From Variovorax sp. PAMC26660 (GTDB lineage Bacteria > Pseudomonadota > Gammaproteobacteria > Burkholderiales > Burkholderiaceae_C): a DNA stretch of 64,000 bases. Where the stretch lies: positions 2,294,001 to 2,358,000 of the forward strand of contig NZ_CP060295.1 in NCBI RefSeq assembly GCF_014302995.1. Reading direction: 5' to 3'. A model generated the notes under the pieces. The model ran no database searches, was not told where the DNA came from, and saw only the letters and a program-made list of their open reading frames with translations. Each line of letters opens with the position of its first letter. Positions within the stretch are counted from its first letter, which is position 1. The position numbers and the translations under genes are program-made. Positions 42,736 to 51,391 of the stretch are shown here, piece by piece.

Positions 42736-43316
42736 GCGGTGTCCCTCGCGGTCTTCAGCGCCTTGGCCCACCACGCCATGTCGTCCAGCATGCCCTTGGC
42801 GGCCTGCCCCAGGTGCGGGAAGTCTTCAAAGGTCTTGCCCTGCTGCCAGATGCCCAGGAACTCGACCATGCCGATGTGCACGGCATTGCGCACCGGCGCC
42901 ATCTGCATCTCGACCGCGATCAGCCGCAGTTGCTCGATGGCACGCGCCGCACCCACGCCGCCGTAGCCCACGAAACCGATCGGCTTGCGGATGAATTCCT
43001 TGTAGGCCCAGTCGATCGCGTTCTTCAGCACCGCGCTGGGGCCGTGGTTGTATTCGGGCGTGACGACGACGAGGCCGTCGAAGGTGGCCAGTTTGGCCTG
43101 CCAGCGCTGCGCGGCCTCGTTCTTCACCGGGCCCCAGGCGGGCGCGCCGGCCTCGTTGAAGAAGGGCAGCGGATGGTCGCGCAGGTCGACCAGCTCGAAG
43201 GCGAGGTCGGTGCGCTGCTTGGCGATCTCGTGGATCCACTGCGCGGGCTTCTCGCCGAAGCGGCCTTCGCGGGTCGAGCCGAGGATGATGCCGATGCGGG
43301 GTTGTTGTTGGGTCAT
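42732..43316 (-). CDS. NADPH-dependent FMN reductase / quinone reductase
   Basis: A flavodoxin-fold oxidoreductase of 194 residues with the phosphate loop GSTREGRFGEK, the family signature PEYNHGPSAVLKNAIDW and GYGGVGAARAIEQL. Such enzymes (ChrR/NQR-like) reduce quinones, azo compounds or chromate with NAD(P)H and FMN. It is second in the DoxX/reductase/pirin operon. The start ATG 43316 precedes MTQQQPRIGIILGS. Confidence 0.92.
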   Translation of the reverse strand: MTQQQPRIGIILGSTREGRFGEKPAQWIHEIAKQRTDLAFELVDLRDHPLPFFNEAGAPAWGPVKNEAAQRWQAKLATFDGLVVVTPEYNHGPSAVLKNAIDWAYKEFIRKPIGFVGYGGVGAARAIEQLRLIAVEMQMAPVRNAVHIGMVEFLGIWQQGKTFEDFPHLGQAAKGMLDDMAWWAKALKTARDTA

Positions 43317-43354
43317 GGGGACGCTCCTGGTTTGAAGGGGGTAGGGAAGAAGGC

Positions 43355-43741
43355 TCAGGCAGTCGCGGCAGCCGACGACGGCACGGGCCGCAGGCGCCAG
43401 GCGACAAAAGCCGACAGCAGCGCGAGCACGACGGCCGGCGCGGGGTTGCCGCCGATCAGCACGAGGTGCGTGGCGACGGCGCAGACCATCGTTGCGGCCA
43501 GCAGCAGGCCGCCGAAAAAGCCGGTTGCGGGCACAAGCAGCAGCACCGCGCCGCCGACCTCGACGAGGCCCGTCACGTAGCGGAACCATTGGCCGAAGCC
43601 GATGGCATCGAACACCTGGACCATCTGCGGCACGCCGGCCAGCTTGGATACGCCGGCGGCGGCGAAGGCCAGCGCAAGAAGGATGCGAACGCCCCAGACG
43701 ATGCGGCGCTGGGTGGGAGAAGTGGGGAGTGGGGAAGTCAT
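43355..43741 (-). CDS. DoxX family membrane protein
   Basis: A four-helix inner-membrane protein of 128 residues (ILLALAFAAAGVSKLAG at the first helix, then VTGLVEVGGAVLLLVPA and two further helices). DoxX-type proteins associate with redox enzymes and quinone or thiosulfate metabolism. It heads the reductase/pirin operon. ATG 43741 is preferred; an ATG 18 nt earlier would add MPNLLP. Confidence 0.82.
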   Translation of the reverse strand: MTSPLPTSPTQRRIVWGVRILLALAFAAAGVSKLAGVPQMVQVFDAIGFGQWFRYVTGLVEVGGAVLLLVPATGFFGGLLLAATMVCAVATHLVLIGGNPAPAVVLALLSAFVAWRLRPVPSSAAATA

Positions 43742-43771
43742 GGGCAGAAGGTTAGGCATGCACCCACTGAT

Positions 43772-43790
43772 CGACTAGACGGTAGAGTCG
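43772..43790. promoter_or_regulatory. Possible LysR site between DoxX and LysR genes
   Basis: CGACT, nine bases, AGTCG forms an exact inverted repeat in the 87-bp divergent spacer, about the size and place expected for a LysR operator. Arms are short, so confidence is modest. Confidence 0.4.
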
Positions 43791-43828
43791 GATTGCACTC
43801 GTCCAAAATTTGAAGGAATCAACCCGCC

Positions 43829-44755
43829 ATGCTCGACCTCAACGACATCGCCGTGTTCGTGCAGGTAGTGCGCCACGGCAGCTTTGCCGAGGCCGGCCGG
43901 CGGCTGGGCCTGCCGCCCAACACCGTGAGCCGGCGCATCCAGCAGCTCGAAGCGCAACTGGGCACCCGGTTGATGCAGCGCTCGACACGCAAGCTGACGC
44001 TGACGAGCGCGGGGCAGGAATTTCACGACCGGTGCGCGGCAGCAGTCGACGGGCTGGTGGCGGCCGGGCAGGAACTGGCAGCGGGCGGGCAGGCGCCGAG
44101 CGGGCTCGTGCGGGTGGCGGCACCGGCGGATTTCTTCGATTTCTTCCCGATGGAGTGGGTCGCGGATTTCCTTGCGGCCCATCCGCTGGTCAGGCTCGAC
44201 TTCGTGCTCAGCGACGCACCCGCCGACCTGATCGCGGAGCGGATCGACGTGGCGTTCCGTGGCGGCGTGCTGCGCGATTCGGGCTATATCGGCCGGCGGC
44301 TGGCCACGCGCAGCGGCGGCTTGCTGGCAAGCCCCGCCTACATCGCGCGGCGCGGCCAGCCCGCGAGCCTGCAGGACCTGGTGAACCACGACTGCGTGAC
44401 CCCGCCGCACCCCACCGGCCACACCACCTGGCGACTCGCCGGCCCCGATGGGGAGGAAGAAGAAGTGCAGGTGACAGGCCGTTTCACCGGCAACACCGCG
44501 CAGGCGCTGCGCAAGGCGGCGCTGGCCGGGCTGGGCATCACGCAACTGCCGCCGTCAATGGCCACACGCGACGCGCAGGAAGGCCGGCTGGTGCCGGTGC
44601 TGCCGCAGTACCAGTACACGGGCCGGGGCTTGAGCGTGGTCTACCCGAGCCGCAAGCACCTGCCGCTGGCGGTGTCGACCTTCATCGACATGGTGATCGG
44701 CAAGCTGGGCCAGATGGACGTGCTGCAGGAGCCTGCACCGCCGGGGAAAGCCTAG
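43829..44755 (+). CDS. LysR-family transcriptional regulator
   Basis: A 308-residue regulator of the CrgA/QhpR-type LysR branch: helix-turn-helix at about 17-58 (FAEAGRRLGLPPNTVSRRIQ) and an effector domain beginning SGLVRVAAPADFFDFF. By its divergent position it should control the DoxX/FMN-reductase/pirin operon, perhaps sensing a quinone or electrophile; many relatives do so. AAGGA upstream is the ribosome binding site. Confidence 0.9.
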   Translation: MLDLNDIAVFVQVVRHGSFAEAGRRLGLPPNTVSRRIQQLEAQLGTRLMQRSTRKLTLTSAGQEFHDRCAAAVDGLVAAGQELAAGGQAPSGLVRVAAPADFFDFFPMEWVADFLAAHPLVRLDFVLSDAPADLIAERIDVAFRGGVLRDSGYIGRRLATRSGGLLASPAYIARRGQPASLQDLVNHDCVTPPHPTGHTTWRLAGPDGEEEEVQVTGRFTGNTAQALRKAALAGLGITQLPPSMATRDAQEGRLVPVLPQYQYTGRGLSVVYPSRKHLPLAVSTFIDMVIGKLGQMDVLQEPAPPGKA

Positions 44756-44794
44756 CCGCCTGCGCTCTTTCGTTTCCACTGAAAATGCGACCCC

Positions 44795-45271
44795 ATGAAA
44801 ATCGAAAAAGACACCGTCGTCACCATCAAGTACAAAGTCTCGGACGCCCAGGGCAAGCTCATCGAAGCCAGCCCCGAGCCGATGGCCTACCTGCATGGCG
44901 GCTACGAGAACACGCTGCCCAAGATCGAGGAAGCGCTCGATGGCAAGGAGAAGGGCTACCAGACCGTGGTGGACCTCTCGCCCGAAGACGCCTTCGGCCA
45001 GCGCGATGAGGCGCTGGCGCGCAGCATCCCCAAGGCCGAGTTTCCGCCGGGCGTGAAGGTCGGCGGTCAACTGCAGGGCCGACTCGACGACGGCACCGAG
45101 CATGTGTTCACCGTGATGAAGATCAAGGGCCCGGTCGTGCTGCTCGACGGCAACCATCCGTGGGCCGGCAAGGCGCTGCGCTTCAGCCTGCAGGTGACGG
45201 ACGTGCGCGCGGCGCTGCCAGTGGAAATCGAGCACAAGCATGTGCATGGGGCGCACGGGCACCACCACTGA
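44795..45271 (+). CDS. slyD: FKBP-type peptidyl-prolyl isomerase SlyD-like
   Basis: A two-domain prolyl isomerase and chaperone of 158 residues. The FKBP part begins IEKDTVVTIKYKVSDAQGK and resumes after an inserted-in-flap chaperone domain (YENTLPKIEEALDGKEKGYQ to DDGTEHVFTVMKIKG). SlyD binds nickel through a His-rich tail in E. coli; here the tail is short, ending HKHVHGAHGHHH, so some metal binding is still possible. Cytoplasmic. Confidence 0.92.
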   Translation: MKIEKDTVVTIKYKVSDAQGKLIEASPEPMAYLHGGYENTLPKIEEALDGKEKGYQTVVDLSPEDAFGQRDEALARSIPKAEFPPGVKVGGQLQGRLDDGTEHVFTVMKIKGPVVLLDGNHPWAGKALRFSLQVTDVRAALPVEIEHKHVHGAHGHHH

Positions 45272-45286
45272 CCTGTAGCCTAGGTC

Positions 45287-46123
45287 ATGGATTTCCCCAA
45301 CGCTTCCAACATCTCCAGCGTTTTCGGCGTCGTCGCGCCCTTGCTCATCGGGGCCGCTTTTCTATGGGTTGTCTGGCGCACCGAATCACGCCATGTACTG
45401 ATCAGCCGCCTGTGGCAGTTGGTTCATGGGAAGCAGGAGATTTCCGACCCGGAAGTCCGCGCATTCGTCGACGAGCAAACAAGCCTGATTTCATTTCGCA
45501 TGTTTTCGGGCGTGCCGGTCACCAGCCTGGAGGCGGCGCACCAGCTGATTGAGTGGACGAAACTAAATGGGGTGCAGATGCGCACGTTGAGCGTGTGCGG
45601 AGAACTCTTCGATCCAGAGCTTCGCCAGATCAAGGTCCACAAGCTGCCGTCGCGGTTTTCTCAGGCTTGGAGACTCGTCGGACTTTTTACGGCGGTGACA
45701 ATCGGCTTCGTCAGCGTGGTAAGCCTCTCCTCGTCGAAGCCGCTTCTAACGCTCAACAGCACACAGCGGCATTTCTGGGGGAGCGCAAATGAAGCGACGC
45801 CGTTTTGGCCTCTCACAGCGAACGCATTACGGGTCGCCGACTGCTCGCAAGCTGCGAGTGCGAATGCAGCGCGTACGATGTTCACTGAACAGGAGGTCGG
45901 CGTTCTTTGCGGCGTTCTGAAGTCAGAGACCGCTCCCGAATTCATGAGAAAGGCGCTGAGCGATCAGCGCTGGGCTTTGGTGATGTTGATTGTGTTCGCC
46001 CTGTGGCTTTCATGGATCGGCTTCTTTGCTTGGGCGGCCGGATTCGCCGCCCATAACCTCGCGAGGCGCCACATCGATCCATCGCTCCCAGGATCTCAGT
46101 TGATCTTGGATCTAGGCAGCTAG
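45287..46123 (+). CDS. Membrane protein of unknown function (possibly DUF6216-like)
   Basis: A 278-residue protein with an N-terminal helix (about 9-29, ISSVFGVVAPLLIGAAFLWVV), a cytoplasmic part of about 95 residues, a second helix (about 127-147), an extracytoplasmic part with several cysteines, and a final helix (about 228-252, WALVMLIVFALWLSWIGFFAW). Its DNA is visibly less GC-rich than the genes around it and uses rarer codons, as in acquired genes. I think it resembles DUF6216 proteins but this is uncertain. It follows slyD by 15 nt, and its stop codon overlaps the convergent CYTH-CHAD stop. Confidence 0.75.
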   Translation: MDFPNASNISSVFGVVAPLLIGAAFLWVVWRTESRHVLISRLWQLVHGKQEISDPEVRAFVDEQTSLISFRMFSGVPVTSLEAAHQLIEWTKLNGVQMRTLSVCGELFDPELRQIKVHKLPSRFSQAWRLVGLFTAVTIGFVSVVSLSSSKPLLTLNSTQRHFWGSANEATPFWPLTANALRVADCSQAASANAARTMFTEQEVGVLCGVLKSETAPEFMRKALSDQRWALVMLIVFALWLSWIGFFAWAAGFAAHNLARRHIDPSLPGSQLILDLGS

Positions 46124-47715
46124 TCGCCCTTCTTCCAGAACCGCGGTGCCTCCTCAATCCCGCCCAGCGCCTTGCGGCATGTCTTCGCATGGACCGCATG
46201 CCTCGCGCTGAACCAGCCGACCGCAAACCACGCACGCCCATCGCGCGCCGCGGCTTCGCGGTAGAGCGCGAGCGCGACGGCTTCGTCATTGAACTCGCCC
46301 AGCGCGTCCTGCGCGGGGCGCAGGTGCTTCAGGTAGCGCTCGGCGGCTGACGACGACTTTCCCTCCGCGTCGAACAGCGGCGCGATGAACTCGGCGAGGT
46401 AGCGCAGGCGCTTGAGCCGCTTGCGCACGCGGTGCTGGCTTTCGGTGTCCAGTGACTCGAAGCGGGCACCGTCGCGCACAGCCTGTTTGTGCAGATGCTG
46501 CAGGCGCTTGCGCAGCAATCGGTAGGCGTCGTCAGCGCTCATCGGAGCGGGCACTGACGGGGTTTCGGGGGCTTCTTCGGCGTTGTGCGTCGGCGCGGCC
46601 TCCGCAGATCCGGCGGCCGTGAATCCGATCAGCGAAACCAGCACGCTTTGAAATGCCGGCGCACGCACCGCATCACCGGGCGACGGCCCACGGGCGGCCG
46701 TGTCGTCGCCAGCCAGCGGATCGAAGTCCGGCGCGCCCGCATCGCGCAGTTGCGGCTGCGCCAGCTTCACGACCTGTTCGCGGTCGCGCAGGGCGCCGAG
46801 CGCGCGGAAGGCGTCGACCAGCGGCGGCTCCCATTCACCGGCATCGAACAGGCCCGAGGCTACGTCGAGCCCCGCCAGTTCGCGCAGCGCGGTGCGCAGG
46901 CGCCGGATGCCGATGCGCAGTTGGTGGATCTGCTCTTCGTCGGTGCTGCCGGCCGCGATCTCGCTGGCATTGGGCAGCATCTGCGCCAGGCAGGACGCGA
47001 CCACGGCCTGCTGGATGGCGCGGCCGTCGGGATGCTGTGTGGCGAAGCGCGGCGCCTCGGCTTTCACGGCGGGCACGATGTCCTGCGCGGCCAGCAGGCG
47101 CGCGCCGCGCTCGGCCTTCGAGACGGTGCTGAACCACAGCCCGTGCTGCTGTGACCAGCGGCGTGAGAGCGACACCAGCCCCTGCACATCGCCACGCTTG
47201 AGTTCCAGCTCCAGCTCGCACACGGGCGATTCGCGCTGCTCGGGCGTGCCCGCATGGGCGACGACCTTGCCGACGTCGAGCGCCATCTCCACGATCGCGC
47301 CGCCGGGCCCGCTGACGCGCACGTCGCGCGTGAGCCGCACGATGTCGGTCGATTGCCGCTCGACCAGCGGCGCGCCGCCATCGGCCAGCAGCTGGGTGAG
47401 CCGGTCGCCGACCGGCGTGCCCTGGTGACGTTGCGGATCGATATCGGGTGTCGCGCTGGCCGCACCCAGGTCGACGTTGTGCTCCAGCCGATGCAGCGCG
47501 TTGTCGCCCGTGGCCTTGACGGTCTGCACCCAGCGCCGCCCCTCCTTGCGCAGCCGCAGCACCATGCCGTGCGCGGCGAGCTGCTGGTCGGCGGTATCGA
47601 AATAACGGGCCTGCAGGCGGGTGCGGACCACGGTGCCGCGCCGCAAGGCGGCTTCGACGGCCTTCAGGCGGTCGGCGGGAATGCAGAACTTGAACTCGAT
47701 TTCCATGGTGGCCAT
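46120..47715 (-). CDS. CYTH and CHAD domain protein (inorganic triphosphatase YgiF-like)
   Basis: A 531-residue protein joining an N-terminal CYTH triphosphate tunnel domain (EIEFK at 5-9 gives the ExExK signature; KATGDNALHRLEHNVDL and CELELELKRGD are further tunnel strands) to a C-terminal CHAD domain (about 225-531), a His/basic helical region that binds polyphosphate. It has a longer than usual Ala/Pro/Glu-rich insertion inside CHAD (TAAGSAEAAPTHNAEEAPE). Probable role: hydrolysis of inorganic triphosphate and polyphosphate association. ATG 47715 gives MATMEIEF; ATG 47706 is an alternative. Confidence 0.92.
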   Translation of the reverse strand: MATMEIEFKFCIPADRLKAVEAALRRGTVVRTRLQARYFDTADQQLAAHGMVLRLRKEGRRWVQTVKATGDNALHRLEHNVDLGAASATPDIDPQRHQGTPVGDRLTQLLADGGAPLVERQSTDIVRLTRDVRVSGPGGAIVEMALDVGKVVAHAGTPEQRESPVCELELELKRGDVQGLVSLSRRWSQQHGLWFSTVSKAERGARLLAAQDIVPAVKAEAPRFATQHPDGRAIQQAVVASCLAQMLPNASEIAAGSTDEEQIHQLRIGIRRLRTALRELAGLDVASGLFDAGEWEPPLVDAFRALGALRDREQVVKLAQPQLRDAGAPDFDPLAGDDTAARGPSPGDAVRAPAFQSVLVSLIGFTAAGSAEAAPTHNAEEAPETPSVPAPMSADDAYRLLRKRLQHLHKQAVRDGARFESLDTESQHRVRKRLKRLRYLAEFIAPLFDAEGKSSSAAERYLKHLRPAQDALGEFNDEAVALALYREAAARDGRAWFAVGWFSARHAVHAKTCRKALGGIEEAPRFWKKGD

Positions 47716-47767
47716 GATGCCCCGTCTTTTTCCCCACACCCTGACCGCGCAAGCGATTCAAAAATCA

Positions 47768-47816
47768 TGTGGACGCCGTCCATTTTCTTTGATATCTTTT
47801 GTGGACGGCGTACACA
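47768..47816. promoter_or_regulatory. Pair of operator-like palindromes before the VOC gene
   Basis: TGTGGACGCCGTCCA at 47768-47782 recurs inverted at 47800-47816, where the reverse complement reads TGTGTACGCCGTCCACA, with one mismatch in 15. Each copy is itself near-palindromic, and the centres lie about 32 bp apart, three helical turns. The layout fits two dimers of a TetR- or MarR-type repressor. No such regulator is encoded beside them. Confidence 0.6.
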
Positions 47817-47865
47817 AGACCTTGCAAAAACGCCGACTTCACCTTCATCGAACCAGGAAAACCTC

Positions 47866-48288
47866 ATGGCCAACAAACAGATTTTCGTGAACCTTCCCGT
47901 CAAGAACCTCGACAAGACCAAGGCATTCTTTGCCGCGCTGGGCTACTCCTTCAACGCGCAATTCACCGACGCGAATGCCGCGTGCATGGTGATCGAGAAG
48001 GACAGCATCTTCGCGATGCTGCTGGTCGAGGACTTCTTCAAGACCTTCACCACCAAGAGCATCACCGACACCCGCACGAGCACCGAGGTGCTGGTGTGCC
48101 TCTCGTGCGAGAGCCGCGCCGAGGTCGATGCGATGGTCGCCAAGGCGGTGGCCGCCGGCGGCACGGTGCCGCGCGAACCGCAGGACTACGGCTTCATGTA
48201 CGGCCACGGTTTCCAGGACATCGACGGCCACCTGTGGGAGCTGATGTACATGGACCCGAACGCCGTCGTGACGCACCAGAACCCGTGA
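47866..48288 (+). CDS. VOC/glyoxalase-fold protein
   Basis: A 140-residue protein of the vicinal oxygen chelate superfamily, close to the YaeR/PhnB-like lactoylglutathione lyase-related group: IFVNLPVKNLDKTKAFFAAL at the start, DTRTSTEVLVCLSCESRAEV in the middle and FQDIDGHLWELMYMDP at the end, which holds the C-terminal metal-site Glu. The reaction is not predictable. AGGA upstream is the ribosome binding site. The paired palindromes in its promoter suggest tight repression. Confidence 0.88.
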   Translation: MANKQIFVNLPVKNLDKTKAFFAALGYSFNAQFTDANAACMVIEKDSIFAMLLVEDFFKTFTTKSITDTRTSTEVLVCLSCESRAEVDAMVAKAVAAGGTVPREPQDYGFMYGHGFQDIDGHLWELMYMDPNAVVTHQNP

Positions 48289-48310
48289 CGCCACGCGGCT
48301 GAAGACCCCG

Positions 48311-48328
48311 AACGATGCCCATCGTTCC
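48311..48328. promoter_or_regulatory. 18-bp perfect palindrome upstream of the second pirin gene
   Basis: GAACGATG-CC-CATCGTTC is a perfect inverted repeat in the 155-bp gap between the VOC and pirin genes, 23 bp after the VOC stop. It could be an operator for the pirin gene or a weak terminator hairpin; there is no T-run. Confidence 0.5.
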
Positions 48329-48443
48329 ATACGCGCTCTTCACTGTTGCACGGACGGTGCCTACCGGAAGGCGCCGCCGCCCCGATATTCCATCCACTGG
48401 CACGGCATCATTGGCCGCGCCCCACCCGGAAAGGAATAGCAGC

Positions 48444-49502
48444 ATGTCCGACAACAACAAGAGCCCCATCGTCCAGATCGCACCCCTCGGTTTTCCGTGG
48501 CAGACGATCGACCCGTTCCTGTTCTGCGTCTATCACGACGACGCGTACCCGAAGGCCAATGGGCAGATGGGACCGCAGGCCTCGCTGGCCGGGCGCCAGA
48601 TCGGCCAGGACTTCAGCCGCAAGGACGGCTGGAGCATGTACCACGGCGACACGGTGCCGGGCTTTCCCTCGCACCCGCATCGCGGCTTCGAGACGGTGAC
48701 CATCGTGCGCAAGGGGCTGGTCGATCACTCCGACTCGCTGGGCGCCACCGCGCGCTTCGGCGGCGGTGATGTGCAGTGGCTCACGGCCGGCAAGGGCATC
48801 GTGCATTCGGAGATGTTCCCGCTGCTCGACGCGGGCGCGCCGAATCCGCTGGAGCTGTTCCAGATCTGGCTGAACCTGCCGGCGAAGAACAAGATGGCCG
48901 AGCCGCACTTCACCATGTTCTGGTCGGATGCGATCCCACGCTTCGCCTCCGACGACGCGAAGGGCGGCCGCACCGACGTCGCAGTGATCGCGGGCCGCCT
49001 GGGCGACGCCGCCAACGGACAAGACCCGATCCAGCCGCTCGCACCGCCGCCCGACTCGTGGGCTTCGCAGGCCGATGCCGACGTGGCGATCTGGACCATC
49101 AAGATGACGCCCGGCGCCCAATGGACGCTGCCCGCCGCCACGGGCGAGGGCACGCGGCGCATGCTGTATTTCTTCAAGGGCGCGGTGGCGCACATCGCCG
49201 GCCAGCGTGTGGAAGGCCCGGCCGCCATCGAGCTGCGCGCGAATGCAGACGTGGAAATTGCCAACGGCAACGACGAAGCCAGCGAGTTCCTGGTGCTGCA
49301 GGGCCGCCCGATCGCCGAGCCGGTGGCGCAGTACGGCCCCTTCGTGATGAACACGCAGGCCGAGATCAGCCAGACCATGGCCGACTACCGCCGCACCCAG
49401 TTCGGCGGCTGGCCCTGGGACGATTCGGCGCCGGTGCACGCGCACGATGCGGCGCGCTTTGCGCGGCATCCGGGCGGGCGCGAGGAAATTCCTGCGGCTT
49501 AG
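48444..49502 (+). CDS. Pirin family protein
   Basis: A 352-residue bicupin, larger than the pirin at 41.9 kb and only distantly similar. The iron-site region is FPSHPHRGFETVTIVRKG and GKGIVHSEMFP; the second cupin half has MLYFFKGAVAHIAGQ. It ends with a longer C-terminal segment (PFVMNTQAEISQTMADYRR). Likely a redox or dioxygenase-type protein. AAGGA at 48431-48435 is the ribosome binding site. It ends 7 nt from the convergent YciI gene. Confidence 0.9.
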   Translation: MSDNNKSPIVQIAPLGFPWQTIDPFLFCVYHDDAYPKANGQMGPQASLAGRQIGQDFSRKDGWSMYHGDTVPGFPSHPHRGFETVTIVRKGLVDHSDSLGATARFGGGDVQWLTAGKGIVHSEMFPLLDAGAPNPLELFQIWLNLPAKNKMAEPHFTMFWSDAIPRFASDDAKGGRTDVAVIAGRLGDAANGQDPIQPLAPPPDSWASQADADVAIWTIKMTPGAQWTLPAATGEGTRRMLYFFKGAVAHIAGQRVEGPAAIELRANADVEIANGNDEASEFLVLQGRPIAEPVAQYGPFVMNTQAEISQTMADYRRTQFGGWPWDDSAPVHAHDAARFARHPGGREEIPAA

Positions 49503-49509
49503 GCGCGCG

Positions 49510-49800
49510 TCAGAACGTCTTGAGGACTTCGACGCTCAAGGCGGTCATGCTGGGAATGAACTCGATCACGTCGGTGCGTGCGACGCCGTTCTGCACGAAC
49601 GGATCGCGCGCAAGCACGGCGTCGAGCCCGTCCCGATCGCCGGAGCGCGCAAGGATCACGCCGCCCTTGCGCGGCACCTGTCGACCCGAGGCCACGAACA
49701 GGCCGCTGGCGTAGTGCTTCTTGAGCCAGGTGAGGTGCGCGTCCATCAGCGCGTCGAGTTCTTCGAGCGGGCGGATGTAGGTGAGGGTGACGATGAACAT
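49510..49800 (-). CDS. YciI family protein
   Basis: A 96-residue dimeric alpha-beta barrel protein. It begins MFIVTLTYIRPLEELDALMD, with the family's H..W region HLTWLKKHYASG, and ends DPFVQNGVARTDVIEF; the conserved His and Asp match the YciI active-site-like pair. Function of the family is mostly unknown, with a few dehydrochlorinase or muconolactone-like enzymes. Confidence 0.9.
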   Translation of the reverse strand: MFIVTLTYIRPLEELDALMDAHLTWLKKHYASGLFVASGRQVPRKGGVILARSGDRDGLDAVLARDPFVQNGVARTDVIEFIPSMTALSVEVLKTF

Positions 49801-49920
49801 GGCGGGATCGCGGGTAGTGCGGAAGCCCCGATCCTATGGCCTGAGCAGGGCGACTGCCGGGCGCGTGTGTGTCTGGCAGGTAACTGTGCCTACGGCGGTT
49901 GACCCGGCGTCGTGCTTCGC

Positions 49921-51249
49921 CTACACGCCGCCGACGAGCACCGACGCCACCAGCCACACATTGGCCGCGCTGATCGCGCCGAACAGCAGCCACGCCAGCC
50001 CCTTCCGCACCGGCCCATTGGCAAAGCCGCCCATCATCTGGCGGTTGCTGGTGAAGCGGATCAGCGGCCACATCGCGAACGGCAACTGGAAGCTCAGCAC
50101 CACCTGGCTGAGCACCAGCATCTTGCCCACGCCACCATCGCCGAACCACCAGACGCCCAGAAAGGCCGGGCCCAGTGCGAGCCCCCGCGTGATCAGCCGG
50201 CGCTGCCAGCACGGGATCTTCAGGTCCAGAAAACCTTCCATGATGAGCTGGCCCGCGATGGTGCCGGTGAAGGTCGAGCTTTGCCCCGAGGCCAGCAGCG
50301 CAATGCCGAACAGCGTGGCCGCGAGCGCGCTGCCGACGATGGGCTCGATGAGGCGGTAGGCATCGTCGATCTCGGTCACTTCGCGGTGGCCCGTGGCATG
50401 GAAGGCACTGGCCGCCAGCACCATGATCGCCGCGTTGACCAGCAGCGCGAGCGACAGCGACACCACCGCGTCGAGCGTGCAGAAGCGCACCGCCTCGTGC
50501 CGGGCCGCATCGGTGTCGGCGATCAGCCGCGTCTGCACGATGGACGAATGCAGGTACAGGTTGTGCGGCATCACGGTCGCGCCGACGATGCCGATGGCCA
50601 GGTACAGCGCGCCCGGCTGCTGCAGCCGCTCCAGGCTGGGGCCGAAGCCCATCGCCACGCCGAACCAGTTGGGCGGGGCCATTGCCAGCTCGACGATGAA
50701 GCAGCCGGCGATGGTGCCCACCAGCCCGAGCACGATGGCCTCGACGCGGCGAAAGCCCGCGCCCTGCAGGCCCAGCACCAGCAAGGTGTCGAAGGCCGTG
50801 ATGCCGATGCCGACCGGGATCGACACGCCGAACAGCAGATGCAGCGCCAGCGCGCTGCCCAGCACCTCGGCGAGGTCGCAGGCCACGATGGCCAGCTCGG
50901 CACCGAGCCACAGCAGGCGGTTGACGCGCGGCGAGTAATGCGCGCGGCACGCACGCGCCAGGTCTTTCTGCGTGACCAGCCCGAGCCGCACGCACAGCGT
51001 TTGCAGCAACATGGCCGCGAGGCTCGCGAGCAGCACCACGAAGAGCAGGCCGTAGCCGAACTTCGATCCGGCCTCGATGTCGGTGGCCCAGTTGCCCGGG
51101 TCCATGTAGCCGACCGACACCAGCAGCCCCGGGCCCGCGTAGCGCAGCAACTTGCGAAAGAAGGGCAGATCCTGCGGCACCGCCACGCTGCCCTTGACCT
51201 CGGAAGGGCAGAAGGGCGCGGTGGCCTTGCGCGGCAGCGGGAAGAACAT
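49921..51249 (-). CDS. mntH: Nramp-family divalent metal transporter
   Basis: A proton-coupled manganese/iron importer of 442 residues with 11 membrane segments. The metal-site motifs are intact: DPGN at 50-53 (GYMDPGNWATD) and MPH at 227-229 (GATVMPHNLYLHS). It should bring Mn(II) into the cytoplasm. The N-terminus is about 25 residues longer than in E. coli MntH. A 142-bp divergent spacer separates it from the monooxygenase-fold gene; no MntR-like site was recognised in it. Confidence 0.93.
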   Translation of the reverse strand: MFFPLPRKATAPFCPSEVKGSVAVPQDLPFFRKLLRYAGPGLLVSVGYMDPGNWATDIEAGSKFGYGLLFVVLLASLAAMLLQTLCVRLGLVTQKDLARACRAHYSPRVNRLLWLGAELAIVACDLAEVLGSALALHLLFGVSIPVGIGITAFDTLLVLGLQGAGFRRVEAIVLGLVGTIAGCFIVELAMAPPNWFGVAMGFGPSLERLQQPGALYLAIGIVGATVMPHNLYLHSSIVQTRLIADTDAARHEAVRFCTLDAVVSLSLALLVNAAIMVLAASAFHATGHREVTEIDDAYRLIEPIVGSALAATLFGIALLASGQSSTFTGTIAGQLIMEGFLDLKIPCWQRRLITRGLALGPAFLGVWWFGDGGVGKMLVLSQVVLSFQLPFAMWPLIRFTSNRQMMGGFANGPVRKGLAWLLFGAISAANVWLVASVLVGGV

Positions 51250-51391
51250 GCGGGCGATGATAGGGGCGCGTCGCGAATCGATGGGGCGGTGCGGTTGTCG
51301 CGGACCGGACCCACGCGCAAGCGCCCGATCTCTTAGATTCGACAGCCGTATCCATCTGTCTGTTCACCTACCTGCACCGGAGACTTTTTCA

